A stretch of 64,000 nucleotides of DNA from JAFDZW01 sp964404255 (GCA_964404255.1 CAYOJJ010000004.1:62001-126000); one strand, 5' to 3'. Counted from the stretch's first letter, positions 1-9,954 are shown. The notes: generated from the letters alone by a model not told the origin. Program-made: numbers and translations.

Positions 1-129
1 GCGATCAAAACCGACCGCTTAAAACCCAGCGAAGGAATGAGACTTCTGGCCGAATATGAAAAAGGGTTGACCGATCATACCTATCTGACCTTTACTAATA
101 ATAACTTTAGTACAAACGGGATTTCTTAA
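1..129 (+). CDS. C-terminal fragment of an unidentified protein
   Basis: Frame 1 is open from the window edge to a TAA at 127-129 and gives 42 residues, with the body of the gene to the left of the window. The tail contains LKPSEGMRLLAEYEKGL followed by DHTYLTF. The pattern YE-x-GL-x3-TYL is reminiscent of the extreme C-terminus of biosynthetic arginine decarboxylases, but that is recall from a short stretch and should not be used as an assignment. The reading frame is supported by the strong terminator 15 bases after its stop. Confidence 0.55.
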   Translation, partial: AIKTDRLKPSEGMRLLAEYEKGLTDHTYLTFTNNNFSTNGIS

Positions 130-143
130 AATTCAGGCTTATA

Positions 144-186
144 AATAATAAAGCCTTCCTTTAAACTAAAGGAAGGCTTTATTATT
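144..186. terminator. Bidirectional intrinsic terminator
   Basis: A perfect 19-bp stem (144-162 with 168-186) closes on a 5-base loop. The A-rich and T-rich outer ends give a U-tract in either direction. It sits between the plus-strand gene ending at 129 and smc ending at 199 on the minus strand, so it can serve both. Confidence 0.9.
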
Positions 187-198
187 TTAAATGATAGT

Positions 199-3100
199 TT
201 AAGCTGCTGCAGCCAGGTTAGAATCCTTTTTGAGACGGACGCTAACGATCTTCGAGACACCATCTTCTTCTTGTGTTACTCCATATAACGCATCGGCTGC
301 TGCCATGGTACGCTTGTTATGAGTGACAACAATAAACTGTGTTTCGACAGTAAACTTCTTGATAAGTTGTAAGAAGCGATCGACATTAGCATCATCGAGT
401 GGTGCATCGACCTCATCGAGAATACAGAACGGGCTCGGCTTCACCAGGTAGATGGAGAATAAAAGCGCAATCGCCGTCATGGTTTTTTCACCACCGGAGA
501 GTGATTCGATACCATGCGGCTTCTTGCCTCTCGGACGGGCCGTAATAATGATCTGGGCTTCGAGCGGGTCTTTACCTTCTTCAAGAGCTAATTCGCACTC
601 ATCACCTTCATTAAAGAGCGAACGGAATATTTCCTGAAAATTCTTACGAACCTGCTCGAAAGTCTCAAGAAATTTATTCGTTGCCGTCGTATTGATCTCT
701 TCAATTGTCTGGAAGAGATTTTGTTGGGCATCATAGAGATCTTTGCGTTGAGTTGTTAAGAATTCCTGGCGCTCCTTCTCCTTTGTGTACTCTTCATACG
801 CAAGATGGTTGATGTTGCCAAGGTTCTTGATCTGATTTCTTAAGCGCGCAATTTCTTCGCGGGCTTCGGCAGCGCTAAAGGGGTCCTGCTCATCGTAGGT
901 TTTGCGCTCGATCTCTGCCAATTCGAATTCTTCTCTGGCACGGCGTTCGAATTCTGCTATTCTCGATTGCAGCTCCCTGATCTTCAGATCAAGCTCATGG
1001 CTGGCATTGACGGTTTTTTCCTGTTCGGCCCGCTGTTCACGCAGCCCTTCGCGATACTTATGAGCAAGCTGCTGCTTTTCTTTGCGCTGTTCGACGATCG
1101 ATTGGTGATTACTCTCCGATGTTTTGATCTCGGATTCCAATACCTCAAGCATCCCGTTAAGTTCACCAAGTTTTGTTTCATTGGTCGAACGCTCCTGCGT
1201 TGCACGATCAAGCTCGATGCGCTTCACCTGCATCTGCTCGCGCGTCGATGCTATTTCGGAGGTTAGCCTATTGATCTCATTGACCGTAGCATCGAATGCA
1301 TTCTGAGCTTCGATTGCTTGCAACTGGGCACTGGTATAGCGCTCCGTTTCGGCATTTAGAGCTGTTTCAGCTGTCTGTACATCCAGTTGAGAAGCAGCTA
1401 ATGCCTCTGCGGCTGTCGCATACCGTTCTTCCAATTCTTCAAGAGCAGGCGCAACATCCTTAAGCAATGACGCTTGTTCTCCTTTTCGGATGGCAAGTTG
1501 GTCGAGTTGAGTTACAATTGTAACGGCTTGCTCACCGGAACGCTTCAGGTCATAGCCGCATTGCTCAAGTGAACGCTCGGTCGAGCGGAAGGTCTGTTGA
1601 GCCGAGCGCAGGCGGTCTTCGAATTCTCCAATTTTGATCGCTGCATAGCTGGCATTATGAGCAGAGATTTCTTTCTGGATGCGATCGACCTCGGTTCTTA
1701 GTACCGTTACTTTTTCTTCAAGCTCCTGGATCTGCTGTTGTTTGCCGATCATCGAGCCTTCCGAATTCTTCTTCGAGCCGCCACGCAAGATACCCGAACG
1801 GGTAACGACTTCACCATCAGGCGTTACGACTCGTTCTATCTCGCGGTTGCCATGCAGCAACGAATAGGCACTTTGCAGATCGGTACTAAGCGATGTTCTA
1901 CCTAAGAGCATCGTATAGAGCGGTGCGAACTTACTTTCGAACGTTACTTGCGAAATAAGCCCCTGCTCGATAGATAATGCTTCAATTACCGGGACCTCGT
2001 CGAGACAGATAAAGGTTGCCTTTCCTTTCTGAGAATGCTTAAGCCGATCGACAGCTTCAAGCGCTTCCGATCTGGAATCGACCACAAAATATTGGCCTGC
2101 ATCGCCAAGAGCATTCTCGACAGCAACACGATAGCTTTCCGGTGCACTCACCGCATCAAGCACGGTGATCGGGGCGCCGGACTTTGACCAGCCGTGGGAT
2201 TTCATTAAAAATTCCGCCCCTTCGCTCGTACCGAGCGAACGCTCGACAAGACTCGTTAAAAACTCGATCTTCGATAGGTGCTGGCCGATCTCTTTTTGAA
2301 CAGTGAACGATTGATTCTGCAACTGTTCGATCGTAGCTTTAAGGCTGTCGCGTTCGCTCATCGCTTCGCGCCGTGCCTGCTCGGCATCGGCAAGTAATCT
2401 CAACGAGCCTTCATGGTCTATAGAAAGAGTGGTATTCTGCTCTTTTAACTGGTGCTCACGATCGGCAAGAACCTGTTGCTCCGAAGTCAACTGAGCAATG
2501 CGGCGGTCGATTTCCTCGATACGGGCTTTAAATTGCGCCGCATCTTCAAGCTGCCTGTTCTTTTCAGCGAGTAATTGGTTGACCTGAAGCTGGATCTGTT
2601 GTAATTGTTTTCGTTTGCCTTCAAGCGATTCACGAGCTGCTGCATAGACTGCAGCGATCTCTTCTTTTACGGTTGCAAGTTCTTTGGCACGGCGTTCTAA
2701 TTCATCGACCGCCCCCTCTTTTTCTTCACAACTGTTTTGCAGCGAAGCAGCCGTGCTCTCGAGCTGCTCGATATCTTTTATCGTGCGTTCATGCAACTGA
2801 GACAGAGCATTGATGCGCTCGCTGGTACCAACGATCGTTTCACGCAGCCGGCGATAGGTCTCGTTCTTTTCCCGCAGAGCCCGTTCGGATATATTGAGCT
2901 GTTCTTCAATCTCCTGCTCTTCACGAGTGACAAGATCGATAAGGGATTCGAACTTCGTTACTTCCGTCAGCAACTGCGATCTTGTCTGCTCATGTTCGAG
3001 CAATAACTCCTGAAGCGGAGCAAGGCGGTTGTGAGACTCATTGAACTCGCGTTCAAGCAGATCAATCTCGGCCGTACGCAGAACAGCACTTAATTCCTGA

Positions 3101-3744
3101 TATTTTGCTGCTTTCTCTGCCTGACGCTCGAGCGAAGCAACAGTCTTCGTGACTTCTTTGATGATCGAATCGATCTTTTCAAGATCAGTCGTTACCTGAT
3201 CGAGACGGCGGATAGCTTCTTTTCTACGCGCTTTGTATTTAGTTACCCCTGCTGCTTCTTCGAATAACTTGCGTCGCTCTTCGGTACGATCGGAAAGGAT
3301 CGTTTCGATCATTTTAAGCTCGATCACCGAATAGGCATTGGCGCCCATACCGGTATCCATAAAGAGCTCGATGATATCTTTCAGGCGGCACTGAGCTTTA
3401 TTAAGCAGATATTCCGATTCGCCGGAGCGGAACAGACGGCGGGTAATGGTAACCTCGGAATATTCGGTCGGCAAAATACCTTTCGTGTTCTCGATCGTCA
3501 GCGATACTTCAGCCATGCCGAGGGCTTTGCGATTACGCGAGCCGCTGAAAATCACATTCTCCATGACGTCCGAGCGTAAGGTGCTCGATTTTTGCTCGCC
3601 GAGCGCCCATCGGATCGCATCGACGACATTAGTCTTGCCGCAGCCGTTCGGCCCAACAATAGAGGTCATTCCCGAGTCGAATTTCAAGTTTGTCTTGTTT
3701 GCGAATGACTTGAATCCGATAATTTCGAGTTTTGAAAGATACAT
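199..3744 (-). CDS. smc: Chromosome segregation protein SMC
   Basis: Full-length SMC ATPase of 1181 residues, the usual bacterial size. It forms the condensin core that compacts and segregates the chromosome, normally with ScpA and ScpB, neither of which is in the window. The N-terminal head carries Walker A GPNGCGKT at residues 31-38. Long Glu/Gln/Arg-rich coiled coils flank a hinge at about 520-650, where the glycine-rich RSGILRGGS segment is visible. The C-terminal head has the ABC signature LSGGEK near 1081 and Walker B ILDEVDAPLDD near 1110. The ATG is at 3742-3744. A TAnnTTTG-type promoter lies upstream in the shared region with the divergent gene at 3873. Confidence 0.97.
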   Translation of the reverse strand: MYLSKLEIIGFKSFANKTNLKFDSGMTSIVGPNGCGKTNVVDAIRWALGEQKSSTLRSDVMENVIFSGSRNRKALGMAEVSLTIENTKGILPTEYSEVTITRRLFRSGESEYLLNKAQCRLKDIIELFMDTGMGANAYSVIELKMIETILSDRTEERRKLFEEAAGVTKYKARRKEAIRRLDQVTTDLEKIDSIIKEVTKTVASLERQAEKAAKYQELSAVLRTAEIDLLEREFNESHNRLAPLQELLLEHEQTRSQLLTEVTKFESLIDLVTREEQEIEEQLNISERALREKNETYRRLRETIVGTSERINALSQLHERTIKDIEQLESTAASLQNSCEEKEGAVDELERRAKELATVKEEIAAVYAAARESLEGKRKQLQQIQLQVNQLLAEKNRQLEDAAQFKARIEEIDRRIAQLTSEQQVLADREHQLKEQNTTLSIDHEGSLRLLADAEQARREAMSERDSLKATIEQLQNQSFTVQKEIGQHLSKIEFLTSLVERSLGTSEGAEFLMKSHGWSKSGAPITVLDAVSAPESYRVAVENALGDAGQYFVVDSRSEALEAVDRLKHSQKGKATFICLDEVPVIEALSIEQGLISQVTFESKFAPLYTMLLGRTSLSTDLQSAYSLLHGNREIERVVTPDGEVVTRSGILRGGSKKNSEGSMIGKQQQIQELEEKVTVLRTEVDRIQKEISAHNASYAAIKIGEFEDRLRSAQQTFRSTERSLEQCGYDLKRSGEQAVTIVTQLDQLAIRKGEQASLLKDVAPALEELEERYATAAEALAASQLDVQTAETALNAETERYTSAQLQAIEAQNAFDATVNEINRLTSEIASTREQMQVKRIELDRATQERSTNETKLGELNGMLEVLESEIKTSESNHQSIVEQRKEKQQLAHKYREGLREQRAEQEKTVNASHELDLKIRELQSRIAEFERRAREEFELAEIERKTYDEQDPFSAAEAREEIARLRNQIKNLGNINHLAYEEYTKEKERQEFLTTQRKDLYDAQQNLFQTIEEINTTATNKFLETFEQVRKNFQEIFRSLFNEGDECELALEEGKDPLEAQIIITARPRGKKPHGIESLSGGEKTMTAIALLFSIYLVKPSPFCILDEVDAPLDDANVDRFLQLIKKFTVETQFIVVTHNKRTMAAADALYGVTQEEDGVSKIVSVRLKKDSNLAAAA

Positions 3745-3808
3745 AAGCGCGGTTCTTTATTACTGGGATTGATAATTATTTCTGAAGGTGCTTTGTTTCC
3801 TGCTTTGG

Positions 3809-3851
3809 TGTGTAATTATACACAAAGTTATTAACCGTTTTTGCATGCCAA
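3809..3851 (-). promoter_or_regulatory. Candidate smc promoter with overlapping palindrome
   Basis: On the minus strand TAACTTTG (3823-3830) matches the Bacteroidota -7 element TAnnTTTG. A TTG lies 18 bases upstream (3849-3851). Immediately downstream is TGTGTAATTATACACA (3809-3824), two 6-base inverted arms around ATTA, placed where transcription would begin. It could therefore be an operator. Motif matching by eye only. Confidence 0.45.
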
Positions 3852-3872
3852 AAACGAGAGATTTTCTAAAGA

Positions 3873-4604
3873 ATGTTACTAATTATTCCCTCAATTCATA
3901 TTAAAAACGGGAAATGTTTCCCTAAAGTGGACTATTTCAGCTCCCATCACCTCCCGGAGTATGATGAGCCATGGCAGCGTGCCCGTCTTTTAAGAGTTGA
4001 GAATGCTAAAGCTCTTCACTTATTCTTTGAAAACGAGGCCCCCTATTCCGAAGAAAATCTCGTAACTATCCGTCAGATTAGAAAAGCTATTGACCTGCCA
4101 ATCGGTATTTCAGTTACTTCAAACCCGACCATCGAACAGCTAAAGATTCTTTTTGATAATGGAATTTATAGGATTAGCCTTAAAAATACCGTTGACTTCG
4201 ATACAATAAAAGCATTTATTAGAGAATTCACTCCTCAGCGCCTTTCCTTTTACTTTAATCTTAACAATGATTTATCCGTTTTAACTCAATTAAAATCTCT
4301 ATCCGTTTGCCGTTTGATGATAGAGGCACCATCCGATGAATACAGCAAATTATCCTCCATCACCAACCAGGCAGCCTCCCTCGGGCTGCGACTATCGCTC
4401 ATTTCCCGTGTTCCAAATTATAAAACTCTAATGGAATTACAGGCTCTTTCGCCTGCTATAGATTCTATCATTTTGGACGATTCGCTCGAGCATGATTCCT
4501 TCCCTTGCGAAACACTCTGGAGAAGGTCGGAAGAACGAGCATTTTCCGAGAAAGGAATTGAATCCAATTGCTGGAAAAATCCGTTAGAAACTACTCATAA
4601 ATAA
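3873..4604 (+). CDS. HisA/HisF-like TIM-barrel protein, probably catalytically inactive
   Basis: This 243-residue protein resembles phosphoribosyl-formimino-AICAR isomerase (HisA). It opens with IIPSIHIKNGKC, which parallels the HisA opening IPAIDLKxGK. It then follows the same barrel order, including NLVTIRQIRKAIDLPI and FDNGIYRISLKNTVDFD. The key HisA features are missing. The first catalytic Asp is His (SIHI), the phosphate-binding GGGIRS is replaced by SVTSNPT, and the second catalytic Asp region reads YFNLNN. The C-terminal GGIS phosphate loop is not visible. No other his gene lies in the window. It is divergent from smc and ends 16 bases before the BNR-protein gene at 4621, so the two may be co-transcribed. 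The homology is convincing by order of motifs; the function is unknown. Confidence 0.7.
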   Translation: MLLIIPSIHIKNGKCFPKVDYFSSHHLPEYDEPWQRARLLRVENAKALHLFFENEAPYSEENLVTIRQIRKAIDLPIGISVTSNPTIEQLKILFDNGIYRISLKNTVDFDTIKAFIREFTPQRLSFYFNLNNDLSVLTQLKSLSVCRLMIEAPSDEYSKLSSITNQAASLGLRLSLISRVPNYKTLMELQALSPAIDSIILDDSLEHDSFPCETLWRRSEERAFSEKGIESNCWKNPLETTHK

Positions 4605-4620
4605 TAACCTTCGGTTTCCA

Positions 4621-7600
4621 ATGAAGTACAAATTAGGAGTTGTGTATCTGGTCCTTGTGGCCATGTGTATTTCTTTTCCCCTGAAAGCACAATGGCTTGA
4701 TGATTCAAGAAATGAGCGCAAGAATGAAGAAGCCGAGCAATCGGGTATTGATGGTTTCTATAAATGGTTTTATAGCACTCGCAGCTCTGGCTTAGGATAT
4801 ATTCCTTCCGATGCTTATTCAAAGGCTACGGCGGTCAAATCCCAATTAGCGATAGCATCGTCACAAAAAGTCCATCCCCTTTCCGGCGGCAATGATCCTC
4901 TGGCAGCTGTGGTCTGGAAAAATATCGGGCCATATAATATTAGTACCGATCTCGGCGGCCCGCATGGAGGCCGTATCAATACGATCGTTACCCATCCAAC
5001 CGATCCAAATATCGCCTATTTTGGGGGCGCCAATGGTGGAGTCTGGAAAACGATCAATGGCGGAACAAGCTGGTTTCCAACCTCCGATTTTTCACAATCG
5101 TTAGCAATGGGTGCCTTAGCGATCGATCCGAAGAACCCTTCCATTATTTATGCAGGTACCGGCGAATATGCCCAGGGATACGGTTCATTTTATGGAGGTG
5201 GTATTCTGCGCTCCACCGATGCCGGAGGCTCCTGGCATTTGATCGGCCTGACAAATGTCGGCGCTTTTAGCAGACTCTTTGTTAATACAAATAACTCCGA
5301 TATTATTTATGCTGCGGCTGCCGGGTCAGGAAGCGGACTTTATATTACCAAAGATGCCGGCGTAACCTGGAATCGTGTTCCTACTTCAACTGGCCTTCCG
5401 GCCGGCTCTATTACCGACCTGCAATATGTCCGTCAAGGTTCTACTGATGTTCTGTATGCCGCCATTGCGAGCCATGGTGTCTATCGCTCCGATGATAATG
5501 GCAACTTTTGGACCCCTATTGAGGCCTTCACCCAAATGCGCAGAATGCACGTTGCCGTCGATCCAAAAAATGCAAACGATGTCGTTGTTCTTTCGATAGG
5601 ATATGATGGTAACTTTGAAGCTCTTACTCGTTCGACCGATGGAGGCAGTAACTGGCAGGATATTTCGGATGCGTTTCAGGGTGCCGGAAATGATCCATTC
5701 TCGGTAGCTGGTAGTTACCAGGGCTGGTATGATGCCTATCTCCTTCGCGATCCTAATAATAGCGATCATTTCTTTCTTGCTGGTATTTCTATCTTTTCGA
5801 CCGATGATGGCGGCCAAAGCTGGTCGGATGTTGGCGGAGCGTATGCCGGAGGTATCCACCCAGACCAGCACGCAGCAGCTTTTGCTGCCGATGGAAAACT
5901 GTTCATCGGTTGTGATGGTGGTATTGCCATCTCAGGCGATAATGGTGACACCTTCGATGTAGCCGATGATTCCACTGCAATCACTGAAAGCTATGGAATG
6001 GCGATCGATCAAACAGTCGATGATCAAACCTATATCGGCACCCAGGATAATGGTACACTGGTCGGCACTTCTTCCGCAGCTTGGGAAGTGATCGGCGGCG
6101 GCGATGGTGGAACAGTAGTTGTCGATTCAAAAGATGCGAATAGGGTATATTTCATTCGTCCCACGGCTTTTAGTGTTTCACTATTTACCAATGGGTTCGA
6201 GCAATCCTTTAATTCGGGTATTAATGGCGGCGATAGCGCGGGTTGGGTAAAGCCTTTTGTTCAGGACGAGAAGAATCATATTCTTTATACCGGATCACAA
6301 TTTTTCTATTTTATGCCGGATGGCTCTACCACCTGGACAAGGCGCAGCAAAAAGCTGGCATCAGGAGCCGGAGTCTTTATTGCTGCTATCGGGCCGGCCG
6401 GCGATGGACAATCCGTGATGGTCGGTACTACCGATGGAAAGATGTGGTCAAGTACTAATAACGGTTCGGCATGGAAAGCGGTTAATGGATTACCGGGAAG
6501 AAGTATAAATGATATACTGGTAAGTCCTGCTTCACAGCAAACATTTTATGTATGTCTGAGCGGATTTGGCGACGGGCATGTATTTAAGACAACCGATTTT
6601 GGAGGCACCTGGACTAATATCTCCGGCAAATTACCGGATATTTCCGCCAATAAACTGGTGATCGATCCCGAGCACCCGACCCATCTTTACCTCGCAACCG
6701 ATGTCGGAATCTTTTACAGCCCGAATGACGGAGCAGACTGGCTTCCCTATGGCACCGGCTTTCCAAATGTAGCAGCGTTCGATATGCAGTTACATCATAA
6801 TAAGAACGTTCTTCGTGTTGCGACTCATGGGCGTTCCGTCTGGGAAGCTCCGCTTGCTGAAGTAGCTTCGGGGATTACTAACCCAACCGTTACAACCATC
6901 TGGCACGTGGGGGAAGCGGCTTCTATTAATTGGTATGGTACAACAGGAAATGCAACGGTAGAAATATCGGTCGATGGAGGAAAAAATTGGATAACTCTCT
7001 CCACAACCGCTACTGCCTCTTTTTCATTTGATTCGGTACGGTTTTCTCCGAGTAACGAATGCTATGTACGTGTGAGCAGCGGAAGCGAAGTATTACTCTC
7101 CAAGCAATTCAGAATTTTACAACGTCGTGCCGGCACTACCTTCTCTGTCTTTACCGAACAGCCATTGTACATGTACGATCTTGCCTACGATGCAGATGAT
7201 AATGTACTATGGGTAACTAATTTCAGCGATGCCGATCCGAAGATCTATAAAATGGATCCGAACACCGGACAGATCATTGGTAATATATCCGTTAGTGGCG
7301 GTGGTGCTTTCACCGGTATTAAATACGATAAAGAAACCTCGCACCTCTTTGCCTGCCAAACGCCATCAACCGGTGGCCAGCCTTATATATTTGAGATCAA
7401 TAAACAGACCGGTGCCAGAATTAACCGTTGGGCTGCGCCTCAGGGAACAACGTATGCAACCGGTATTCTGATCATTGGTGATACTCTGCTATTTGCCGAT
7501 CGCGATCACAATGTAATACATCGCGTCCATAAAAGCAACCCCAATACACCCTATGATAATTTTGATCTCACGGCAACCCGCACGGCAGCATTCGGGCCGC

Positions 7601-8190
7601 GCTGTCTGGCCCTTAATACAAAGACGGGTGACTTACTGCATACCTGGACCGATTTCCAGGGTACGCAGGCTTCTGCCACATTATACGATAGCTATATCTT
7701 AAAGCTTTCGCGTTACGATGGCGCCGAGCTTTCCTCCTGGTTCGTTCAGGAAGGCGATAATAACGGCACTAATGTCCGTGGTATAGAGTATGATCCGCAT
7801 TCGGATGGCAAGGAAGTATGGGTAACGGTACTTAACAGCGGCAATTCTTCAAAAATATTGAAGCTTACCCTTGTCGATGGACCTGCATCATTAGATACTA
7901 CTAATATGGCTGTTCGTATGGGTAGTTCGTTGGCACAGATCCAGGCCTATCCGAATCCGGTTCATGGCCAGCTTACAGTGCAATATACCTTGGGCCTTAC
8001 TTCTTCGGCAACTCGGATCGTTGTTACTGATGTTCTTGGTAGAGAAATGGTAACTACATCTTATTCGCTCGAAGAGGCCGGCAGCCATGGGCATCGACTC
8101 GATCTTAGCTCATTAGCAAGCGGCGGATATACGGTTGCCATTTATGATGGCCAAACGTTGATCGGGAAAACACCGATCGTTATTTACTAA
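4621..8190 (+). CDS. Secreted BNR/Asp-box repeat protein with T9SS sorting domain
   Basis: 1189 residues with an N-terminal signal peptide ending near FPLKAQ (residues 1-23). The N-terminal two thirds (about 95-760) is a beta-propeller type array of Asp-box motifs such as STDGGSNWQ, STDDGGQSW and STNNGSAW, as in sortilin/BNR and xyloglucanase-like proteins. One Ig-like module (about 760-840, VEISVDGGKNW) follows, then a YncE-like propeller segment (about 845-1090). The C-terminus from AYPNPVHG (about 1110) to KTPIVIY is a type A T9SS sorting domain, so the protein is predicted to cross the outer membrane and be surface-attached or released. Substrate unknown. It starts 16 bases after the HisA-like gene and ends 9 bases before the RmlD-like gene. 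Confidence 0.85.
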   Translation: MKYKLGVVYLVLVAMCISFPLKAQWLDDSRNERKNEEAEQSGIDGFYKWFYSTRSSGLGYIPSDAYSKATAVKSQLAIASSQKVHPLSGGNDPLAAVVWKNIGPYNISTDLGGPHGGRINTIVTHPTDPNIAYFGGANGGVWKTINGGTSWFPTSDFSQSLAMGALAIDPKNPSIIYAGTGEYAQGYGSFYGGGILRSTDAGGSWHLIGLTNVGAFSRLFVNTNNSDIIYAAAAGSGSGLYITKDAGVTWNRVPTSTGLPAGSITDLQYVRQGSTDVLYAAIASHGVYRSDDNGNFWTPIEAFTQMRRMHVAVDPKNANDVVVLSIGYDGNFEALTRSTDGGSNWQDISDAFQGAGNDPFSVAGSYQGWYDAYLLRDPNNSDHFFLAGISIFSTDDGGQSWSDVGGAYAGGIHPDQHAAAFAADGKLFIGCDGGIAISGDNGDTFDVADDSTAITESYGMAIDQTVDDQTYIGTQDNGTLVGTSSAAWEVIGGGDGGTVVVDSKDANRVYFIRPTAFSVSLFTNGFEQSFNSGINGGDSAGWVKPFVQDEKNHILYTGSQFFYFMPDGSTTWTRRSKKLASGAGVFIAAIGPAGDGQSVMVGTTDGKMWSSTNNGSAWKAVNGLPGRSINDILVSPASQQTFYVCLSGFGDGHVFKTTDFGGTWTNISGKLPDISANKLVIDPEHPTHLYLATDVGIFYSPNDGADWLPYGTGFPNVAAFDMQLHHNKNVLRVATHGRSVWEAPLAEVASGITNPTVTTIWHVGEAASINWYGTTGNATVEISVDGGKNWITLSTTATASFSFDSVRFSPSNECYVRVSSGSEVLLSKQFRILQRRAGTTFSVFTEQPLYMYDLAYDADDNVLWVTNFSDADPKIYKMDPNTGQIIGNISVSGGGAFTGIKYDKETSHLFACQTPSTGGQPYIFEINKQTGARINRWAAPQGTTYATGILIIGDTLLFADRDHNVIHRVHKSNPNTPYDNFDLTATRTAAFGPRCLALNTKTGDLLHTWTDFQGTQASATLYDSYILKLSRYDGAELSSWFVQEGDNNGTNVRGIEYDPHSDGKEVWVTVLNSGNSSKILKLTLVDGPASLDTTNMAVRMGSSLAQIQAYPNPVHGQLTVQYTLGLTSSATRIVVTDVLGREMVTTSYSLEEAGSHGHRLDLSSLASGGYTVAIYDGQTLIGKTPIVIY

Positions 8191-8199
8191 CCCTATTGA

Positions 8200-9186
8200 A
8201 TGTCTATATTACGCCCCCGAAGAAGAGATACTGTTTTTATAACCGGAGTTCATGGCTTCCTCGGGCAGCACACGTTAAGGACATTTCTTGACGAATCCCG
8301 CTGCGATCTTATCCTCTCGGCACGGCAGGATAAGCTGCTTTATGAAGATATTTCCAATGAACCGAGGATAGTCGGGTACGAACCGCTCGACCTTTCCGAC
8401 CGCATTAAAGTAAAAGAAGTACTTAGCCGCTATAAGCCCGATGTAATCGTTAATTGTGCCGGCAGTGTAAATGTCGATCTTGCAGAGCAATTTCGCGAGA
8501 CGGCCTGGAAATCGAATGTTCGTGCGATCGAATATATTGTCGAAGCCAGTAGAAAGATCGATGCCCGGATAATCCAAATTTCTACAGACTATATTTTCGA
8601 TGGCACAAAATCCCCCTATTCCGAGAACGGAGTTGTCAATCCGCTTAATTACTATGGCCGGACAAAATTAGCTGCAGAAAATGCTCTAAAAACTTCGGGT
8701 ATTCAACATCTTGTTATTCGTACTTCCCTATTGTATGGTGCGGAAGTACTTCGCTTATCCGGCAAGACAAACTTTGTGCTTTATACACTGGGTAGATTAC
8801 AAAAGAATGAGACCGTTTCTGCTTATACGAATCTCTCTTCGAATCCGACACTCGTCGATGATGTAGCATTAGGGATTGTACGGGCAGTTGAACTGCAAAA
8901 GACCGGTATTTATCATCTTGCGGGGCCCGAACTACGTTCACGACATGAGCTCGCACTTCAGACGGCTGATACCTTCCATAAAGATCCCTCCCTTGTTAAA
9001 GCAGCAGAGTTTACTCCTTCAAAAGAAACGGGGATTGCCAACAGACCTCGCTCAGTAGCTCTTGTCTCCTTAAAAGCGCAGACCGAACTTGGAGTCAAAT
9101 GTTCTAACGTTTCAGAAGGCTTACAGGTAATGAGCCGCGGACTCCAGTATATTTCCGAAGTCCGCGACGTCAGATCATACGAATAA
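8200..9186 (+). CDS. RmlD-like SDR nucleotide-sugar reductase/epimerase
   Basis: A 328-residue extended short-chain dehydrogenase. The NAD(P)-binding motif TGVHGFLGQH lies at residues 15-24. The STDYIFDG segment and the catalytic YYGRTK (YxxxK) are present, and the order matches dTDP-4-dehydrorhamnose reductase (RmlD). None of rmlA, rmlB or rmlC is nearby, so a rhamnose role is only a family-level guess. Other sugar substrates, or the MAT2B-like branch of the family, are possible. The start is 9 bases after the BNR gene, suggesting one transcript. It converges with the DUF2807 gene, leaving only 3 bases between the two stop codons. Confidence 0.8.
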   Translation: MSILRPRRRDTVFITGVHGFLGQHTLRTFLDESRCDLILSARQDKLLYEDISNEPRIVGYEPLDLSDRIKVKEVLSRYKPDVIVNCAGSVNVDLAEQFRETAWKSNVRAIEYIVEASRKIDARIIQISTDYIFDGTKSPYSENGVVNPLNYYGRTKLAAENALKTSGIQHLVIRTSLLYGAEVLRLSGKTNFVLYTLGRLQKNETVSAYTNLSSNPTLVDDVALGIVRAVELQKTGIYHLAGPELRSRHELALQTADTFHKDPSLVKAAEFTPSKETGIANRPRSVALVSLKAQTELGVKCSNVSEGLQVMSRGLQYISEVRDVRSYE

Positions 9187-9189
9187 TTA

Positions 9190-9858
9190 TTATCGTTTCA
9201 CGATAGAGCTTGCTCCGCTTGATTCACGGGTGACATCTGCAGGATTTCCGGAATAAGATACCTTGCTGGCACCGCTGGCATCAACGGTCAATGACGAAGA
9301 AGCATAGACATAGCTGGAGCTTGCACCGCTGCATTCTACCGATACATTCTCAGCCATAAGATCACCGGCTTTTAAAGAACTGGCACCGGATACTTCACAA
9401 GTCAATTTGGAAGCTTTACCATCGATATTTAAGTGAGAAGCTCCTGAAAGCTCAAGGGATAACTTATCGGTTGAAATATTGCTGGCTGTTCCTTCAGAGG
9501 CGCCAGAGATTTCGAGTGAGTGCAAGGTCGGAAGCGAAACATGTACATGGATAGTGCTATTATTATAGGAATAACCATCTTTCATACCAATGACAAGTAC
9601 TCCATGAGTAACCTTTGTTTCTACATACGACATAAGGTTATCATCGGCTTCAACTTCCACGCTATATGAACTTGAATTAGTAACATCGAGCTTAACCGCA
9701 CCGCCAGCCTCAATGCCGGTAAAATCAGTAACGGAACGGCTTTCTTTGACCAATTTGCCGGAGCCCTTGATAGAATTTCCATCGATTACACTAATACCAT
9801 ACGTTACAAATGCGATAGAACAAACTACCAAAATCATTAAAATAGAAACAATTTTCAT
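9190..9858 (-). CDS. DUF2807 (GIN domain) exported protein
   Basis: 222 residues with an N-terminal signal or anchor segment (about 1-22). The sequence FTGIEAGGAVKLDVTNSSSYSVEVEADDNL is typical of the DUF2807 'auto-transporter adhesin head GIN' family. From about residue 110 the motif SGAS recurs six times at roughly 20-residue spacing. This fits a right-handed beta-helix in which each copy is one turn. The function of this widespread Bacteroidota family is not established, but it is expected in the periplasm or at the surface. The gene is alone on its strand, between a convergent neighbour and the fusA terminator. Confidence 0.85.
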   Translation of the reverse strand: MKIVSILMILVVCSIAFVTYGISVIDGNSIKGSGKLVKESRSVTDFTGIEAGGAVKLDVTNSSSYSVEVEADDNLMSYVETKVTHGVLVIGMKDGYSYNNSTIHVHVSLPTLHSLEISGASEGTASNISTDKLSLELSGASHLNIDGKASKLTCEVSGASSLKAGDLMAENVSVECSGASSSYVYASSSLTVDASGASKVSYSGNPADVTRESSGASSIVKR

Positions 9859-9954
9859 AGACGATTGTGAGAAAATGAATACCTACAAGACGCGAAAGCA
9901 GTTCTAATGTTACATGAATTCTGCGGCGAGCATTTTTCAAGAAGGACAAATAAA

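Noticed and set aside
5386..5871. 161-codon open frame on the minus strand inside the BNR-protein gene
   Set aside because: It is antisense to a clearly coding, motif-rich frame and its peptide shows no family features.
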